Positions 41,418-49,101 of a stretch of DNA of 64,000 bases are shown in pieces. The notes under the pieces were generated by a model. That model saw only the letters and a list, made by a program, of their open reading frames with translations. It did not search any database and was not told the origin of the DNA. The stretch lies in contig NZ_PEEX01000001.1 of NCBI RefSeq assembly GCF_002754245.1, forward strand, positions 1,220,001-1,284,000. Direction: 5' to 3'. The translations under genes were made by a program, and so were the position numbers. How positions within the stretch are numbered: position 1 is the stretch's first letter; the number at the start of each line of letters is the position of its first letter. This DNA is from Chryseobacterium sp. 52 (GTDB lineage Bacteria > Bacteroidota > Bacteroidia > Flavobacteriales > Weeksellaceae).

Positions 41418-42542
41418 ATGATATACATTCACATCCCGTTTTGCAGACAGAAATGCAGCTATTGTAATTTTCACTTTTCTACATCTTTGAATTTTAAAGA
41501 TGAAATGATCAGTGCCATGAAGACCGAAATAAGGCTCCGCAAAAATGAATTGCAGGACAAAAGTCTGAAATCCCTGTATTTTGGAGGCGGAACACCATCC
41601 ATACTCTCAGCAGATGAAATCAGTTCATTGATTGATGAAACTCTTAAATACTTCAGTTTTGACTCTGATATTGAAATCACATTAGAGGCCAACCCGGATG
41701 ATTTAGATAAGAATTTTTTAAAACAGTTGTCGAAATCTCCTGTTAACAGACTTTCCATAGGAACTCAGAGCTTCTTTGATGAAGATCTGAAATTAATGAA
41801 CCGTGCCCATAATGCTTCTGAAGCTGAAGGCTCCATTAAAAGAGCACAGGATTTCGGTTTTGAAAACTTAAGTATAGATTTAATTTACGGTTCGCCTACC
41901 TCCAATCTGGAGATCTGGAAAGAGAATTTAAACAAAACAATTGCTCTCGAAGTCCCTCATATTTCATCGTATGCGCTGACCGTTGAGCCAAAAACGGCTT
42001 TAGAAAACTGGATATCGAAAGGTAAAATTGCCAGTCCCAGAGAAGAAGAGCAGAATATGGAGTTCTATTACCTGTCAGATTTCTTAAAAGATAATGGATT
42101 TGAACACTATGAGGTTTCCAATTTTGCAAAACCAGGCTTTTATTCAAGACACAATTCTTCCTATTGGAAATACAAAGAGTACCTTGGAATAGGTCCTTCT
42201 GCACATTCATACAACGGATTTGATGTCAGAAGCTGGAATGTAGCCAATAACCAGCAGTATATTAAAAAGCTTACTGCCGGAATTCTTGCCAAAGAAGAAG
42301 AGATTCTGTCACAGGAAGATCAGTTTAATGAAATGATTATGATCGGCTTAAGAACGATTTGGGGGGTAGATCTTGAAAATCTTAACCAAAAGTTTAATAA
42401 TAAAATCCTTCAGCATTTTCAGAATGAGATCAGACTGAAAAAAGAAGAAGGTATTTTAATTGTAGAGAATAATCATTTGAAAATACCGGAAAAGCATTGG
42501 TTTATGGCGGATGGGATTGCTTCAGATTTATTTTTGGTGTAG
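41418..42542 (+). CDS. hemW: HemW-like radical SAM protein
   Basis: 374 residues from ATG 41418 (MIYIHIPFCRQKCSYC). The [4Fe-4S] cluster cysteines are C9, C13 and C16 (CX3CX2C), followed by the SAM-binding GGGTPS near residue 60 and the coproporphyrinogen-oxidase-like C-terminal part. HemW proteins are now regarded as heme chaperones rather than coproporphyrinogen dehydrogenases (HemN). The longer frame from TTG 41388 runs through a terminator and is rejected. Confidence 0.92.
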   Translation: MIYIHIPFCRQKCSYCNFHFSTSLNFKDEMISAMKTEIRLRKNELQDKSLKSLYFGGGTPSILSADEISSLIDETLKYFSFDSDIEITLEANPDDLDKNFLKQLSKSPVNRLSIGTQSFFDEDLKLMNRAHNASEAEGSIKRAQDFGFENLSIDLIYGSPTSNLEIWKENLNKTIALEVPHISSYALTVEPKTALENWISKGKIASPREEEQNMEFYYLSDFLKDNGFEHYEVSNFAKPGFYSRHNSSYWKYKEYLGIGPSAHSYNGFDVRSWNVANNQQYIKKLTAGILAKEEEILSQEDQFNEMIMIGLRTIWGVDLENLNQKFNNKILQHFQNEIRLKKEEGILIVENNHLKIPEKHWFMADGIASDLFLV

Positions 42543-42553
42543 GATTTATTAAT

Positions 42554-42571
42554 GTATATTTGAAAATATAC
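42554..42571 (+). promoter_or_regulatory. Palindrome overlapping the -7 element of the DUF4139 gene
   Basis: GTATATTTGAAAATATAC has 8-bp arms around a two-base centre. Bases 42555-42562 (TATATTTG) form an exact -7 element, 29 bp before the start codon. A repressor bound here would block the promoter. Confidence 0.45.
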
Positions 42572-42591
42572 TTTAGATAAAACTATTAACT

Positions 42592-44181
42592 ATGAAAAGA
42601 AATGTATTGTTATTTTTTCTTTTTTTAAGTGCTTTACACTTTTCTCAAAAGCCAATTTTTACGAAAGCAAAAGTAAATGCTGTGAATGTTTACAGATCAT
42701 CTGCTGAACTTCAAAATTCTGTGAATGTTTCAATTCCTGCAGGAACTTCCGAGATTGTAGTAGCTAATATCTCAGATGAAATTGTAGATAAATCAATACA
42801 GATTAATACCAACAATAAAGATATTTCAATTCTTTCTGTAGAATACAGAAGCAGTTACAACTCGAATTATTTTGAAAATAATAATCCTAATGGAAAAAGG
42901 ATTAAAGACAGTATCGTTATTTTAGAAAATCTTAGTACCAAGATCAACATTGAACAGCAGACGAATGATAAAACATTAGAACTGTTAGACAAAAATCAGG
43001 GACTTTTGGTGGGAAGCAATACTTCCAGTGTAGCCCAGCTGATGCAGCTGACGGAATATTATAAAACGAAAAGAAACGAAATAAGCATAGCACAGCTAGG
43101 TCTTAATAAAAACTACACGCAAACGGTGTTGAAACTTGAACGTTTAAGAAATCGTCTGAAAGCAAATAAAGAAACTGAAGAAACCTTTTCTGATGGTGTT
43201 CTTGTTCTTAAAATTATTAGCAGCAAAGCAGAAAACGCAAAAATGGATCTGGGGTATTTGGCAGAAAACGTGTTTTGGGAACCGTTTTATGAAGTCAAAG
43301 GAAATAAGCTTACCGAGCCATTGGATATCACTTTTAAAGCAAAAGTAAGACAGGATACCGGACTTGACTGGAAAGGAGTAAAACTTTCACTTATCAATGC
43401 CCGATCCTCAAGAAATAATAATGCTCCGGTTATGAATCCATGGTTTTTGAATTCTTATAAGGTTGAAGAAAGAACAGTCAGTAGCTATTCCAGCAAAAAA
43501 GATACTATGCGCATGAAGGATATTGAGGAAGTTGTAATGGTAGGGTATGGTGTTAAAATCAGTGAAAACCAATTGAACGTAAGTTTTGATACCGATATTC
43601 CTTATGATATTCTTTCCAACAATGAAGATCATTTTATTAATTTGAAACAGATAAAGGTTCCGGCTGAATATAAATATTATACAGTTCCCAAACAAAATAC
43701 CACTGCTTTTCTGGTTGCAGATATTAAGGATTTTAACAAATACAATCTGATTTCAGGATCTGCTAATGTGATCTTCGAAAATATGTATGTAGGCGAAACA
43801 AAGATAAATCCTAATCAGACAGATGATAAAATGACCATTACTCTTGGTGACGACAAGAAAATTAGCATCCGTAAAGAAATGGTAAATGATAAAGCCAGTG
43901 AGAAATTATTTTCTTCCTATCAGGAAAAAACAATTACTTATGATCTTGTTGTCCGGAATAATAAAAAAGAAGCAATTAATATTGATATAAGAGATCAGAT
44001 TCCTTTAAGTAAGGATGAAGCCGTAAAGATTGAACTTCTTCAAAGTGATCAGGCGGATCTGGATAAGGAAAAGGGATTTTTAATATGGAATGCTAAAATT
44101 TCTCCATCTGAAACCAAAAAATTCAGAGTAAGCTATAAGGTGAGATATCCAAAAGATTATTCCATCGGCAATCTTAATTAA
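42592..44181 (+). CDS. DUF4139 / MuiA-like secreted protein with a SusC-like motif
   Basis: 529 residues with a signal peptide (MKRNVLLFFLFLSALHFSQ). A DUF4140-type N-terminal part (KAKVNAVNVYRSSAELQNSVNVSIPAGTSEIVV) precedes a coiled-coil (about 105-215) and the DUF4139 beta-rich region (YLAENVFWEPFYEVKG; KVRQDTGLDWKGVKLSLINA; ending YKVRYPKDYSIG). Residues 310-320 read DIEEVVMVGYG, the signature of the SusC plug/TonB-box region, an unexpected insert here. Mucoidy inhibitor A is the nearest named homologue. The role is unknown. Confidence 0.82.
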   Translation: MKRNVLLFFLFLSALHFSQKPIFTKAKVNAVNVYRSSAELQNSVNVSIPAGTSEIVVANISDEIVDKSIQINTNNKDISILSVEYRSSYNSNYFENNNPNGKRIKDSIVILENLSTKINIEQQTNDKTLELLDKNQGLLVGSNTSSVAQLMQLTEYYKTKRNEISIAQLGLNKNYTQTVLKLERLRNRLKANKETEETFSDGVLVLKIISSKAENAKMDLGYLAENVFWEPFYEVKGNKLTEPLDITFKAKVRQDTGLDWKGVKLSLINARSSRNNNAPVMNPWFLNSYKVEERTVSSYSSKKDTMRMKDIEEVVMVGYGVKISENQLNVSFDTDIPYDILSNNEDHFINLKQIKVPAEYKYYTVPKQNTTAFLVADIKDFNKYNLISGSANVIFENMYVGETKINPNQTDDKMTITLGDDKKISIRKEMVNDKASEKLFSSYQEKTITYDLVVRNNKKEAINIDIRDQIPLSKDEAVKIELLQSDQADLDKEKGFLIWNAKISPSETKKFRVSYKVRYPKDYSIGNLN

Positions 44182-44198
44182 TTTACAATACTATTCAC

Positions 44199-44206
44199 TA
44201 TTTTTG
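44199..44206 (+). promoter_or_regulatory. -7 promoter element of murI
   Basis: TATTTTTG, an exact match. Transcription near 44212 leaves the TTG at 44225 as the first usable start. Confidence 0.55.
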
Positions 44207-44224
44207 TATAAAATTTCAGCTCAC

Positions 44225-45055
44225 TTGAAAACTAAAAAGCAAGATTATTCACATCTTTCACCAAGCCAGCCTATCGGTATTTTCGACAGCGGGGTAGGAG
44301 GACTTACTGTTGCCAAAGAAATCAAAAGACTTCTTCCCAATGAAGACCTGATCTATTTTGGAGATACGAAGCATCTTCCGTACGGCGAAAAATCGAAAGA
44401 TGCCATCATCGAATATTCTACCAAGATTACCAATTTTCTGCTTCAGCAGAACTGTAAGGCGATTGTTATTGCCTGCAATACGGCTACAGCCAACGCATTG
44501 AATGAAGTGATGCAGTCTGTGAACGGAAAAGTTCCTGTTATAGATGTTATTAATCCTGTTGCTGAAAAAGTAGCGTATGAAATTCACAATAATGTTGGAG
44601 TCATTGCAACAAAGGCAACCGTGAATTCCGGGCTGTATAAAAAAAGCATCAGAAAGCAGAATAAATGGATAAAAGTGGACGAACTTGCCACACCATTGCT
44701 GGTTCCTGCCATTGAAGAAGGATTTAAAAACCACCCGATCACTCATGCTATTATTTATAACTATTTAAGTAACAGTAAGCTGAAGAATATTGAGACGCTT
44801 ATCCTCGGATGTACCCATTATCCTTTATTGATTGACGAGATCAAGCAGTATTACGGAAACAGGGTTCGGGTCATTGATTCTCCTAATATTGTAGCGAATC
44901 ATCTGAAGATCATTCTGGATAAGTACCACCTTCTGAATGAAAATAATTCAAAGCCGAATTATCATTTCTATCTTTCGGATCTCACGAAGAACTTTGAGAA
45001 GATCTCAAAAAAATTCTTTGGCAAGACCATCGATTTAGAATTGAAAGTATTATAA
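44225..45055 (+). CDS. murI: Glutamate racemase
   Basis: Converts L- to D-glutamate for peptidoglycan. 276 residues from a TTG start at 44225; the frame is open further upstream to 44204, but the -7 element overlaps that stretch, and no ATG fits. Signatures are PIGIFDSGVGGLTVAKEI near residue 17, FGDTKHLPYGEKS near 45, the first catalytic Cys in IACNTATANAL near 80, and the second in LILGCTHYPLL near 185. A TTG start for an essential gene is notable. Confidence 0.94.
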   Translation: MKTKKQDYSHLSPSQPIGIFDSGVGGLTVAKEIKRLLPNEDLIYFGDTKHLPYGEKSKDAIIEYSTKITNFLLQQNCKAIVIACNTATANALNEVMQSVNGKVPVIDVINPVAEKVAYEIHNNVGVIATKATVNSGLYKKSIRKQNKWIKVDELATPLLVPAIEEGFKNHPITHAIIYNYLSNSKLKNIETLILGCTHYPLLIDEIKQYYGNRVRVIDSPNIVANHLKIILDKYHLLNENNSKPNYHFYLSDLTKNFEKISKKFFGKTIDLELKVL

Positions 45056-45059
45056 TTTA

Positions 45060-45089
45060 AAAAGCTGTTTCTCTCGAAACAGCTTTTAT
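45060..45089 (+). terminator. Terminator between murI and the nitroreductase
   Basis: AAAGCTGTTTC pairs with GAAACAGCTTT around a short loop, followed by TTATT. It lies between convergent genes. Confidence 0.82.
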
Positions 45090-45113
45090 TGTTAACATGA
45101 AATCTGAAAAGTC

Positions 45114-45713
45114 TTAAGACTCTAAGATCACCTTCTCACTTTTCAGTCTTCGTTTCGGAGTTGTTTCCGGATGGTTACGGTCATTTTCAGCTCTTTCTCC
45201 TATAGTAACTGCAAAAAGAGTTTCATAAGAATCATTTTTCAGGATTCTGTCATACTGATCCGTTTCAATACCTTCCATCGGAGTAGAGTCAATTCCCATA
45301 GTGGCACAGGCAGATAAAAGAACCCCAAGTGAAAGATAAACCTGGTGCCCCATCCATGCTTTTATGGCATTTTCACCATGTGGTTTTACCATAGTTCTGT
45401 AATAATTTACCGAACCTTCAGGAAGGTTTTCTTCGATTTGTTTTTCAAAGTCTTCCGGATTTTTCATCACCTGAAATACAATCAGATGACTGCTTTCTAT
45501 TACTTTTTCCTTGTTGAAATAAGATACTTCTGCCAGCTGCTCCTTTAGTTCGGGCTTATTGACAAAAATAAAATTCCATGGCTGGCTGTTGATCGAAGAT
45601 GGGCTTAAATTAAGGATCTCCTTCAGTTCTGCAATCTGTTCAGCACTGATTCTGGCTTGAGGATTATACTTTTTTACAGTATATCTCTTTTTCATTTGGT
45701 CTAAAAAATTCAT
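45114..45713 (-). CDS. Nitroreductase-family NAD(P)H oxidoreductase
   Basis: 199-residue FMN-dependent nitroreductase / NfsB-like enzyme. Signatures are RYTVKKYNPQARISAEQIAELKEILNLSPSSINSQPW (FMN phosphate binding) near residues 10-45, HQVYLSLGVLLSACATMGIDSTPMEG near 123, and the C-terminal PETTPKRRLK. It likely reduces quinones or nitroaromatics. It reads divergently from an HxlR regulator with an operator-like palindrome over its promoter. Confidence 0.9.
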   Translation of the reverse strand: MNFLDQMKKRYTVKKYNPQARISAEQIAELKEILNLSPSSINSQPWNFIFVNKPELKEQLAEVSYFNKEKVIESSHLIVFQVMKNPEDFEKQIEENLPEGSVNYYRTMVKPHGENAIKAWMGHQVYLSLGVLLSACATMGIDSTPMEGIETDQYDRILKNDSYETLFAVTIGERAENDRNHPETTPKRRLKSEKVILES

Positions 45714-45720
45714 AAATTAT

Positions 45721-45744
45721 TGTACTATCATTTTTATAGTTACA
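45721..45744. promoter_or_regulatory. Palindromic operator candidate for HxlR
   Basis: TGTACTAT (45721-45728) and ATAGTTACA (45736-45744) are near-perfect inverted half-sites with one bulged base. The site overlaps the start region and edge of the nitroreductase -7 element and lies about 20 bp from the hxlR -7 element. Confidence 0.5.
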
Positions 45745-45773
45745 AAAGTAATTTAAGTTTAATATCTTTGCAA
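45743..45773 (-). promoter_or_regulatory. Nitroreductase promoter (-33 TTG, N20, -7 TACTTTTG)
   Basis: On the minus strand TTG (45771-45773) is followed after 20 bases by TACTTTTG (45743-45750). This is the best full match to the Bacteroidetes promoter in the window. Confidence 0.7.
45763..45770 (+). promoter_or_regulatory. -7 promoter element of the hxlR gene
   Basis: TATCTTTG, an exact match, 28 bp before the ATG and directly abutting the -33 element of the divergent promoter. Confidence 0.6.
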
Positions 45774-45798
45774 TAACGGTAAAAAAGGATAGTATAAA

Positions 45799-46149
45799 AT
45801 GTATACAATAGATAACAAAGAATATCCATGCTGCACCAGCGTAACTATGAAGTTTATAGGAGGAAAATGGAAAGCAGTTATTTTACACCACTTACTTGGT
45901 GGTGCCCAGAGATATAATGAATTAAGAAAGGCCATTCCAACCATTACGGAAAGAACCTTAAGCCTGCAGCTGAAGCAGCTGGAGGAAGATCATATTATTA
46001 ATAGAAAAGTGTATACGAAGAAACCGCCTTTGATGGTAGAATATACACTGACGGATTTTGGAAAGACATTACTCCCGGTACTGGAAGCAATTACAAACTG
46101 GGGAATTGCTGCACCGGATCTTTCTGTAAAAAAAATAATCAGGAATTAA
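45799..46149 (+). CDS. HxlR-family winged-helix regulator
   Basis: 116-residue DNA-binding protein with the HxlR pattern: CCTSVTMKFIGGKWKAVILHHLLGG at residues 12-35, YNELRKAIPTITERTLSLQLKQLEEDHII near 40-70, and KKPPLMVEYTLTDFGKTLLPVLEAI near 75-100. The two adjacent cysteines (about C12-C13) lie where redox-sensing HxlR regulators such as YodB and HypR have their sensory Cys. It is divergent from a nitroreductase, the classic target, and probably represses both genes. It overlaps rsmD by four bases at its end. Confidence 0.92.
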   Translation: MYTIDNKEYPCCTSVTMKFIGGKWKAVILHHLLGGAQRYNELRKAIPTITERTLSLQLKQLEEDHIINRKVYTKKPPLMVEYTLTDFGKTLLPVLEAITNWGIAAPDLSVKKIIRN

Positions 46150-46718
46150 ATTTCCTGATTATCTTCTTTATTTGCTTCGAAAAAACTGAAACTTACATTT
46201 CCGTATTTTCGGGTATCTGTTAAATTCGGGTGCTCAAGTTTCATTCTGCTCTGATGTTCGATGATCAGGACACCGTTTTGTTTAAGGTATTTATTATTCA
46301 GAACTAAAGATAGCAGCTCATGATATTTTTTCTCTTCCATTTCGAAAGGAGCATCAGAAAATACAATCTCGAAGCTTTTATTGTTTCGGAACTTTTTTAA
46401 CCAGTCAAAAACATCACCTCTCTGAACACTGATCTGTTTTGACATATCCAAATCTGAAGCTGTAGCATTGATAAAGCTGGTGTGTTTTGGATTCAGTTCA
46501 ACCGAAGTCACATCCTGACATCCTCTTGAGGCAAATTCGAAGGTAATTGAACCAATACCTGCAAAAAGGTCAAGTACGGAAATCGACTGCATGTCGTATG
46601 TGTTTTCCAGGATGCTGAATAGAGCTTCCTTTGCAAAATCCGTGGTAGGTCTTACATCAAAGTTTTTAGGAGCAGCTATTTTTTTTGCTTTCCATTTACC
46701 TGAAATTATTCTGAACAT
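46146..46718 (-). CDS. rsmD: RsmD-family 16S rRNA guanine methyltransferase
   Basis: 190-residue SAM-dependent methyltransferase; in E. coli it makes m2G966. A Rossmann motif (VLDLFAGIGSITFEFASRG) lies at about residues 48-66. The catalytic motif, normally DPPF/DPPY, reads DAPF here (IVFSDAPFEM), a change in the second residue. The N-terminal MFRIISGKWKAKKIAAPKNFDVRPTTDFAKEALFSIL is typical. It is followed on the same strand by no other gene and overlaps convergent hxlR by four bases. Confidence 0.88.
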   Translation of the reverse strand: MFRIISGKWKAKKIAAPKNFDVRPTTDFAKEALFSILENTYDMQSISVLDLFAGIGSITFEFASRGCQDVTSVELNPKHTSFINATASDLDMSKQISVQRGDVFDWLKKFRNNKSFEIVFSDAPFEMEEKKYHELLSLVLNNKYLKQNGVLIIEHQSRMKLEHPNLTDTRKYGNVSFSFFEANKEDNQEI

Positions 46719-46788
46719 ATTTATTTAATTGTTAGGTCGCAGATTGCAGACAGTGAGAGTAGTTGTATCACTACCCAGAGCCTGCAGC

Positions 46789-47505
46789 CTAGTTTAATAT
46801 AAAATTCTTGTTGGGAACGTTGTCGTAAACGATCCTCATATTTTTAACGAATTTCTGAAGCTCAGAAATAAACGTTTCATTTTCTGTCGTTTCTCCATAC
46901 GCATAAAAGCTGGTTTCATTGATTCCGAAACCAATTTTGCTCAATGTAAACATGACGAAATAGAGAAAATCGACTTCCGAATTCACATCCAGGTTATTGT
47001 ATAAAATGACCTTCTTGTTATCGATGGCAAAAAACTCACACTGGTTATGGTATAAGTTGATGTGAATTTCCTTATTATTCTTGTTATTGATAGAGTTCAA
47101 AAACTTTTCTCCGGAAAAATTAAAATGAACCGGAACTGCCAGTTCTTTTATTTTCTTATAGAAGTTTTTAGGAAACGTATAATAAAACTGTACCCCGAAT
47201 CTTTTGTTGACCGAAAGCATTAACTCCTCTTTTTCCCTGTCAGCCGGAGCATTGAACGCTATAAGTTCAAATCCTGCATCGTGCTCTGAAAATCCTTCAG
47301 GCATCAGTGTAAAATGATTCAGTGCAGAAATCACATGGATCTCTTCAAATCTTTGCTTGAGAAGCATTTCGTCAAGTTTGTCTTCAATAAGATTTTCCGG
47401 TGTTTCTTCAGTAACGAAATAAGACTTTTCTTCCAGAATGCTTTTGTTTTTTGCAATCTGGCAGATTAATCCGTCTTTGGTAAAAAGTAAATTAAGTACG
47501 TTCAT
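46789..47505 (-). CDS. DUF3822 family protein
   Basis: 238 residues matching DUF3822, an actin/ASKHA-like family restricted to Bacteroidetes and often placed beside rsmD, as here. Recognisable stretches are MNVLNLLFTKDGLICQI at the start, INLYHNQCEFFAID near 150 and LYFVMFTLSKIGFG near 180. No signal peptide. Function unknown; the constant neighbourhood suggests a link to rRNA modification, which is inference. Confidence 0.82.
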   Translation of the reverse strand: MNVLNLLFTKDGLICQIAKNKSILEEKSYFVTEETPENLIEDKLDEMLLKQRFEEIHVISALNHFTLMPEGFSEHDAGFELIAFNAPADREKEELMLSVNKRFGVQFYYTFPKNFYKKIKELAVPVHFNFSGEKFLNSINNKNNKEIHINLYHNQCEFFAIDNKKVILYNNLDVNSEVDFLYFVMFTLSKIGFGINETSFYAYGETTENETFISELQKFVKNMRIVYDNVPNKNFILN

Positions 47506-47523
47506 ATTTCAATTGATGCAAAT

Positions 47524-48018
47524 TTAGTGAAATTCTATCATAACGGCACCTGATTGATGGTGAAGTATTTCCTTATTGTAAAAATCGATATCCCTCTGGC
47601 TGTCTAAAACATCACGTACCATTCTCTGCAGCGTTCCGTCACCAATCCCGTGAACGATTTCCAGCCTCTTCAAATGATGTTTTCTGCAGAATTCCAGAAC
47701 CTCAGTCAGCTTTGATTTTTGGATGAAAAGCCTCTCAAAACTATCATAATCACTGGGATTTTTAACCAGATATTCAAAATGTAAATCCAAAACCATATGG
47801 TTTTTCTGATGCTTTTTAGAGATCACTTTCTTAGGCTCAGTCTTTTTTACGACCCGCATATTTTCATAAAGATCTGCATTGTTGGGAACCAGTTTCTCTT
47901 TCGGGTACTGGTATGTAAATCCATATTTGTCTTTAAAAACAACAATATTACCGTTCACGGAAGTAATAACTCCGCTTAAATCTTCATCTACTACAGAAAC
48001 TTTGTCCCCGATTTTCAT
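47524..48018 (-). CDS. Smr-domain protein with N-terminal KOW-like domain
   Basis: 164 residues from ATG 48018; the longer frame begins at a TTG that lies within the -7 element. Residues 1-45 are a small beta-barrel (MKIGDKVSVVDEDLSGVIT; VVFKDKYGFTYQYPKEKLV). Residues about 80-164 are an Smr domain with LDLHFEYL and HGIGDGTLQRMVRDVL (the HGxGxG signature). Smr domains nick nucleic acid; recent work on some members points to cleavage of mRNA in stalled ribosomes. Downstream of the phosphoesterase. Confidence 0.88.
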   Translation of the reverse strand: MKIGDKVSVVDEDLSGVITSVNGNIVVFKDKYGFTYQYPKEKLVPNNADLYENMRVVKKTEPKKVISKKHQKNHMVLDLHFEYLVKNPSDYDSFERLFIQKSKLTEVLEFCRKHHLKRLEIVHGIGDGTLQRMVRDVLDSQRDIDFYNKEILHHQSGAVMIEFH

Positions 48019-48045
48019 GTATTGTGCTTCTTCTTTTATTGTTTT

Positions 48046-48053
48046 CAAAATTA
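48046..48053 (-). promoter_or_regulatory. -7 element of the Smr gene, overlapping the upstream stop codon
   Basis: TAATTTTG on the minus strand; its first three bases are the TAA stop of the phosphoesterase. It supports a start at 48018. Confidence 0.5.
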
Positions 48054-48548
48054 ATTTTTAGGTCCCAGTTCAATGATCTCCAGATCCTTGACCTCTTCCC
48101 CTTCCACTGTGAAACGCATCATGGTTCTCACCTTATGCCATCCCTGTTTTCCACAAGCTCCCGGATTAAGATGAAGAAGATTATTCTTTTGGTCAAACAT
48201 AGCCTTCAGAATATGAGAGTGCCCTGAAATAAAAAGCTTCGGCGCCTTTTCAGAAATTTCTTTCTGGGTGATTGGAGTATATTTTCCGGGATAACCACCG
48301 ATATGGATCATCAATACTTCAAGATCTTCACAGAAAAAACGATTGACTTCCGGAAATTCAGATCTGATCTTAGCATGATCTATATTTCCGAAGACTCCTT
48401 TTAAAGGCTTTATTTTCTCAAGTTCCTCTATGACTTCCATACTTCCGAAATCTCCGCAATGCCAGATTTCATCGGCCTGACGGGCGTATTCTAAGATCCT
48501 GTCGTCTATATAAGAATGAGAATCGGAAAGGAGGAGGATTTTTGTCAT
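48051..48548 (-). CDS. YfcE-like metallophosphoesterase
   Basis: 165 residues from ATG 48548 (MTKILLLSDSHSYID); the longer frame starts at TTG within the -7 element. Calcineurin-type metal ligands are all visible: LSDSHSYID at 8-16, HCGDFGSMEVIEEL near 39, VFGNIDH near 61, ISGHSHI near 107 and LNPGACG near 125. Family members such as E. coli YfcE hydrolyse phosphodiesters in vitro. Precedes the Smr gene by a few bases. Confidence 0.92.
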   Translation of the reverse strand: MTKILLLSDSHSYIDDRILEYARQADEIWHCGDFGSMEVIEELEKIKPLKGVFGNIDHAKIRSEFPEVNRFFCEDLEVLMIHIGGYPGKYTPITQKEISEKAPKLFISGHSHILKAMFDQKNNLLHLNPGACGKQGWHKVRTMMRFTVEGEEVKDLEIIELGPKN

Positions 48549-48566
48549 TAAGATCTGAAATTTATG

Positions 48567-48574
48567 CAAATTTA
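48567..48574 (-). promoter_or_regulatory. -7 promoter element of the phosphoesterase gene
   Basis: TAAATTTG on the minus strand, an exact match, 18 bp before the chosen ATG. Confidence 0.55.
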
Positions 48575-48582
48575 GGAAAGAT

Positions 48583-49005
48583 TTATTCTTTATGCAGTCT
48601 TATAAACCTTTTTAATGATAAACTGTTATCTGGAAGTTTATATACGATATATTTCCCTTTATCTATTCCATCTGAAGAAGAACTTATAATGATTGTAGTA
48701 TCTGAATCCATTTTCCACGTTCCCCTCTGGCGGTCTAATTTTAGTCTATTCTGTTCAAGTTGTTCTATTATTGCAGTGACACAAGCTCGCTTAGGATGAA
48801 GTGATATAAACTTTCCATTCTTTTTAAACCTTATGCCACCCCACTTTTTATCAAATGTCTGTTGATTTTGATAAATAGCGGTAAGCTTATCAAGTTTTTT
48901 CAGTTTCCATGTATTGATAAGGAAAGAAGCATCTGTTTTAGACTGGCTTTTGAAAAAGATAACCGTAAAAAATGATAATAGAAAAATATAAGCAGTTTTT
49001 CTCAT
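48583..49005 (-). CDS. Small secreted lipocalin-like protein
   Basis: 140 residues with a signal peptide (MRKTAYIFLLSFFTVIFFKSQS). A single domain begins INTWKLKK and continues GGIRFKKNGKFIS and RGTWKMDSDTTIIIS, a pattern of short strands seen in lipocalin-like proteins of Bacteroidetes. One cysteine (RACVT). Function unknown. It ends just before the phosphoesterase gene on the same strand. Confidence 0.72.
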   Translation of the reverse strand: MRKTAYIFLLSFFTVIFFKSQSKTDASFLINTWKLKKLDKLTAIYQNQQTFDKKWGGIRFKKNGKFISLHPKRACVTAIIEQLEQNRLKLDRQRGTWKMDSDTTIIISSSSDGIDKGKYIVYKLPDNSLSLKRFIRLHKE

Positions 49006-49078
49006 TCAGATTCAATGTGAGGTTTGAAAAATAAATAAATTTTTAGCAGCTACAAAATTTGTGTCACTGAATATTTAC

Positions 49079-49086
49079 TAAATTTG
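49079..49086 (+). promoter_or_regulatory. -7 promoter element of the serine hydrolase
   Basis: TAAATTTG, an exact match, 15 bp before the ATG at 49102. It overlaps the TTG that would give a longer protein. Confidence 0.55.
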
Positions 49087-49101
49087 AGAAAATTAAAAAA
49101 A

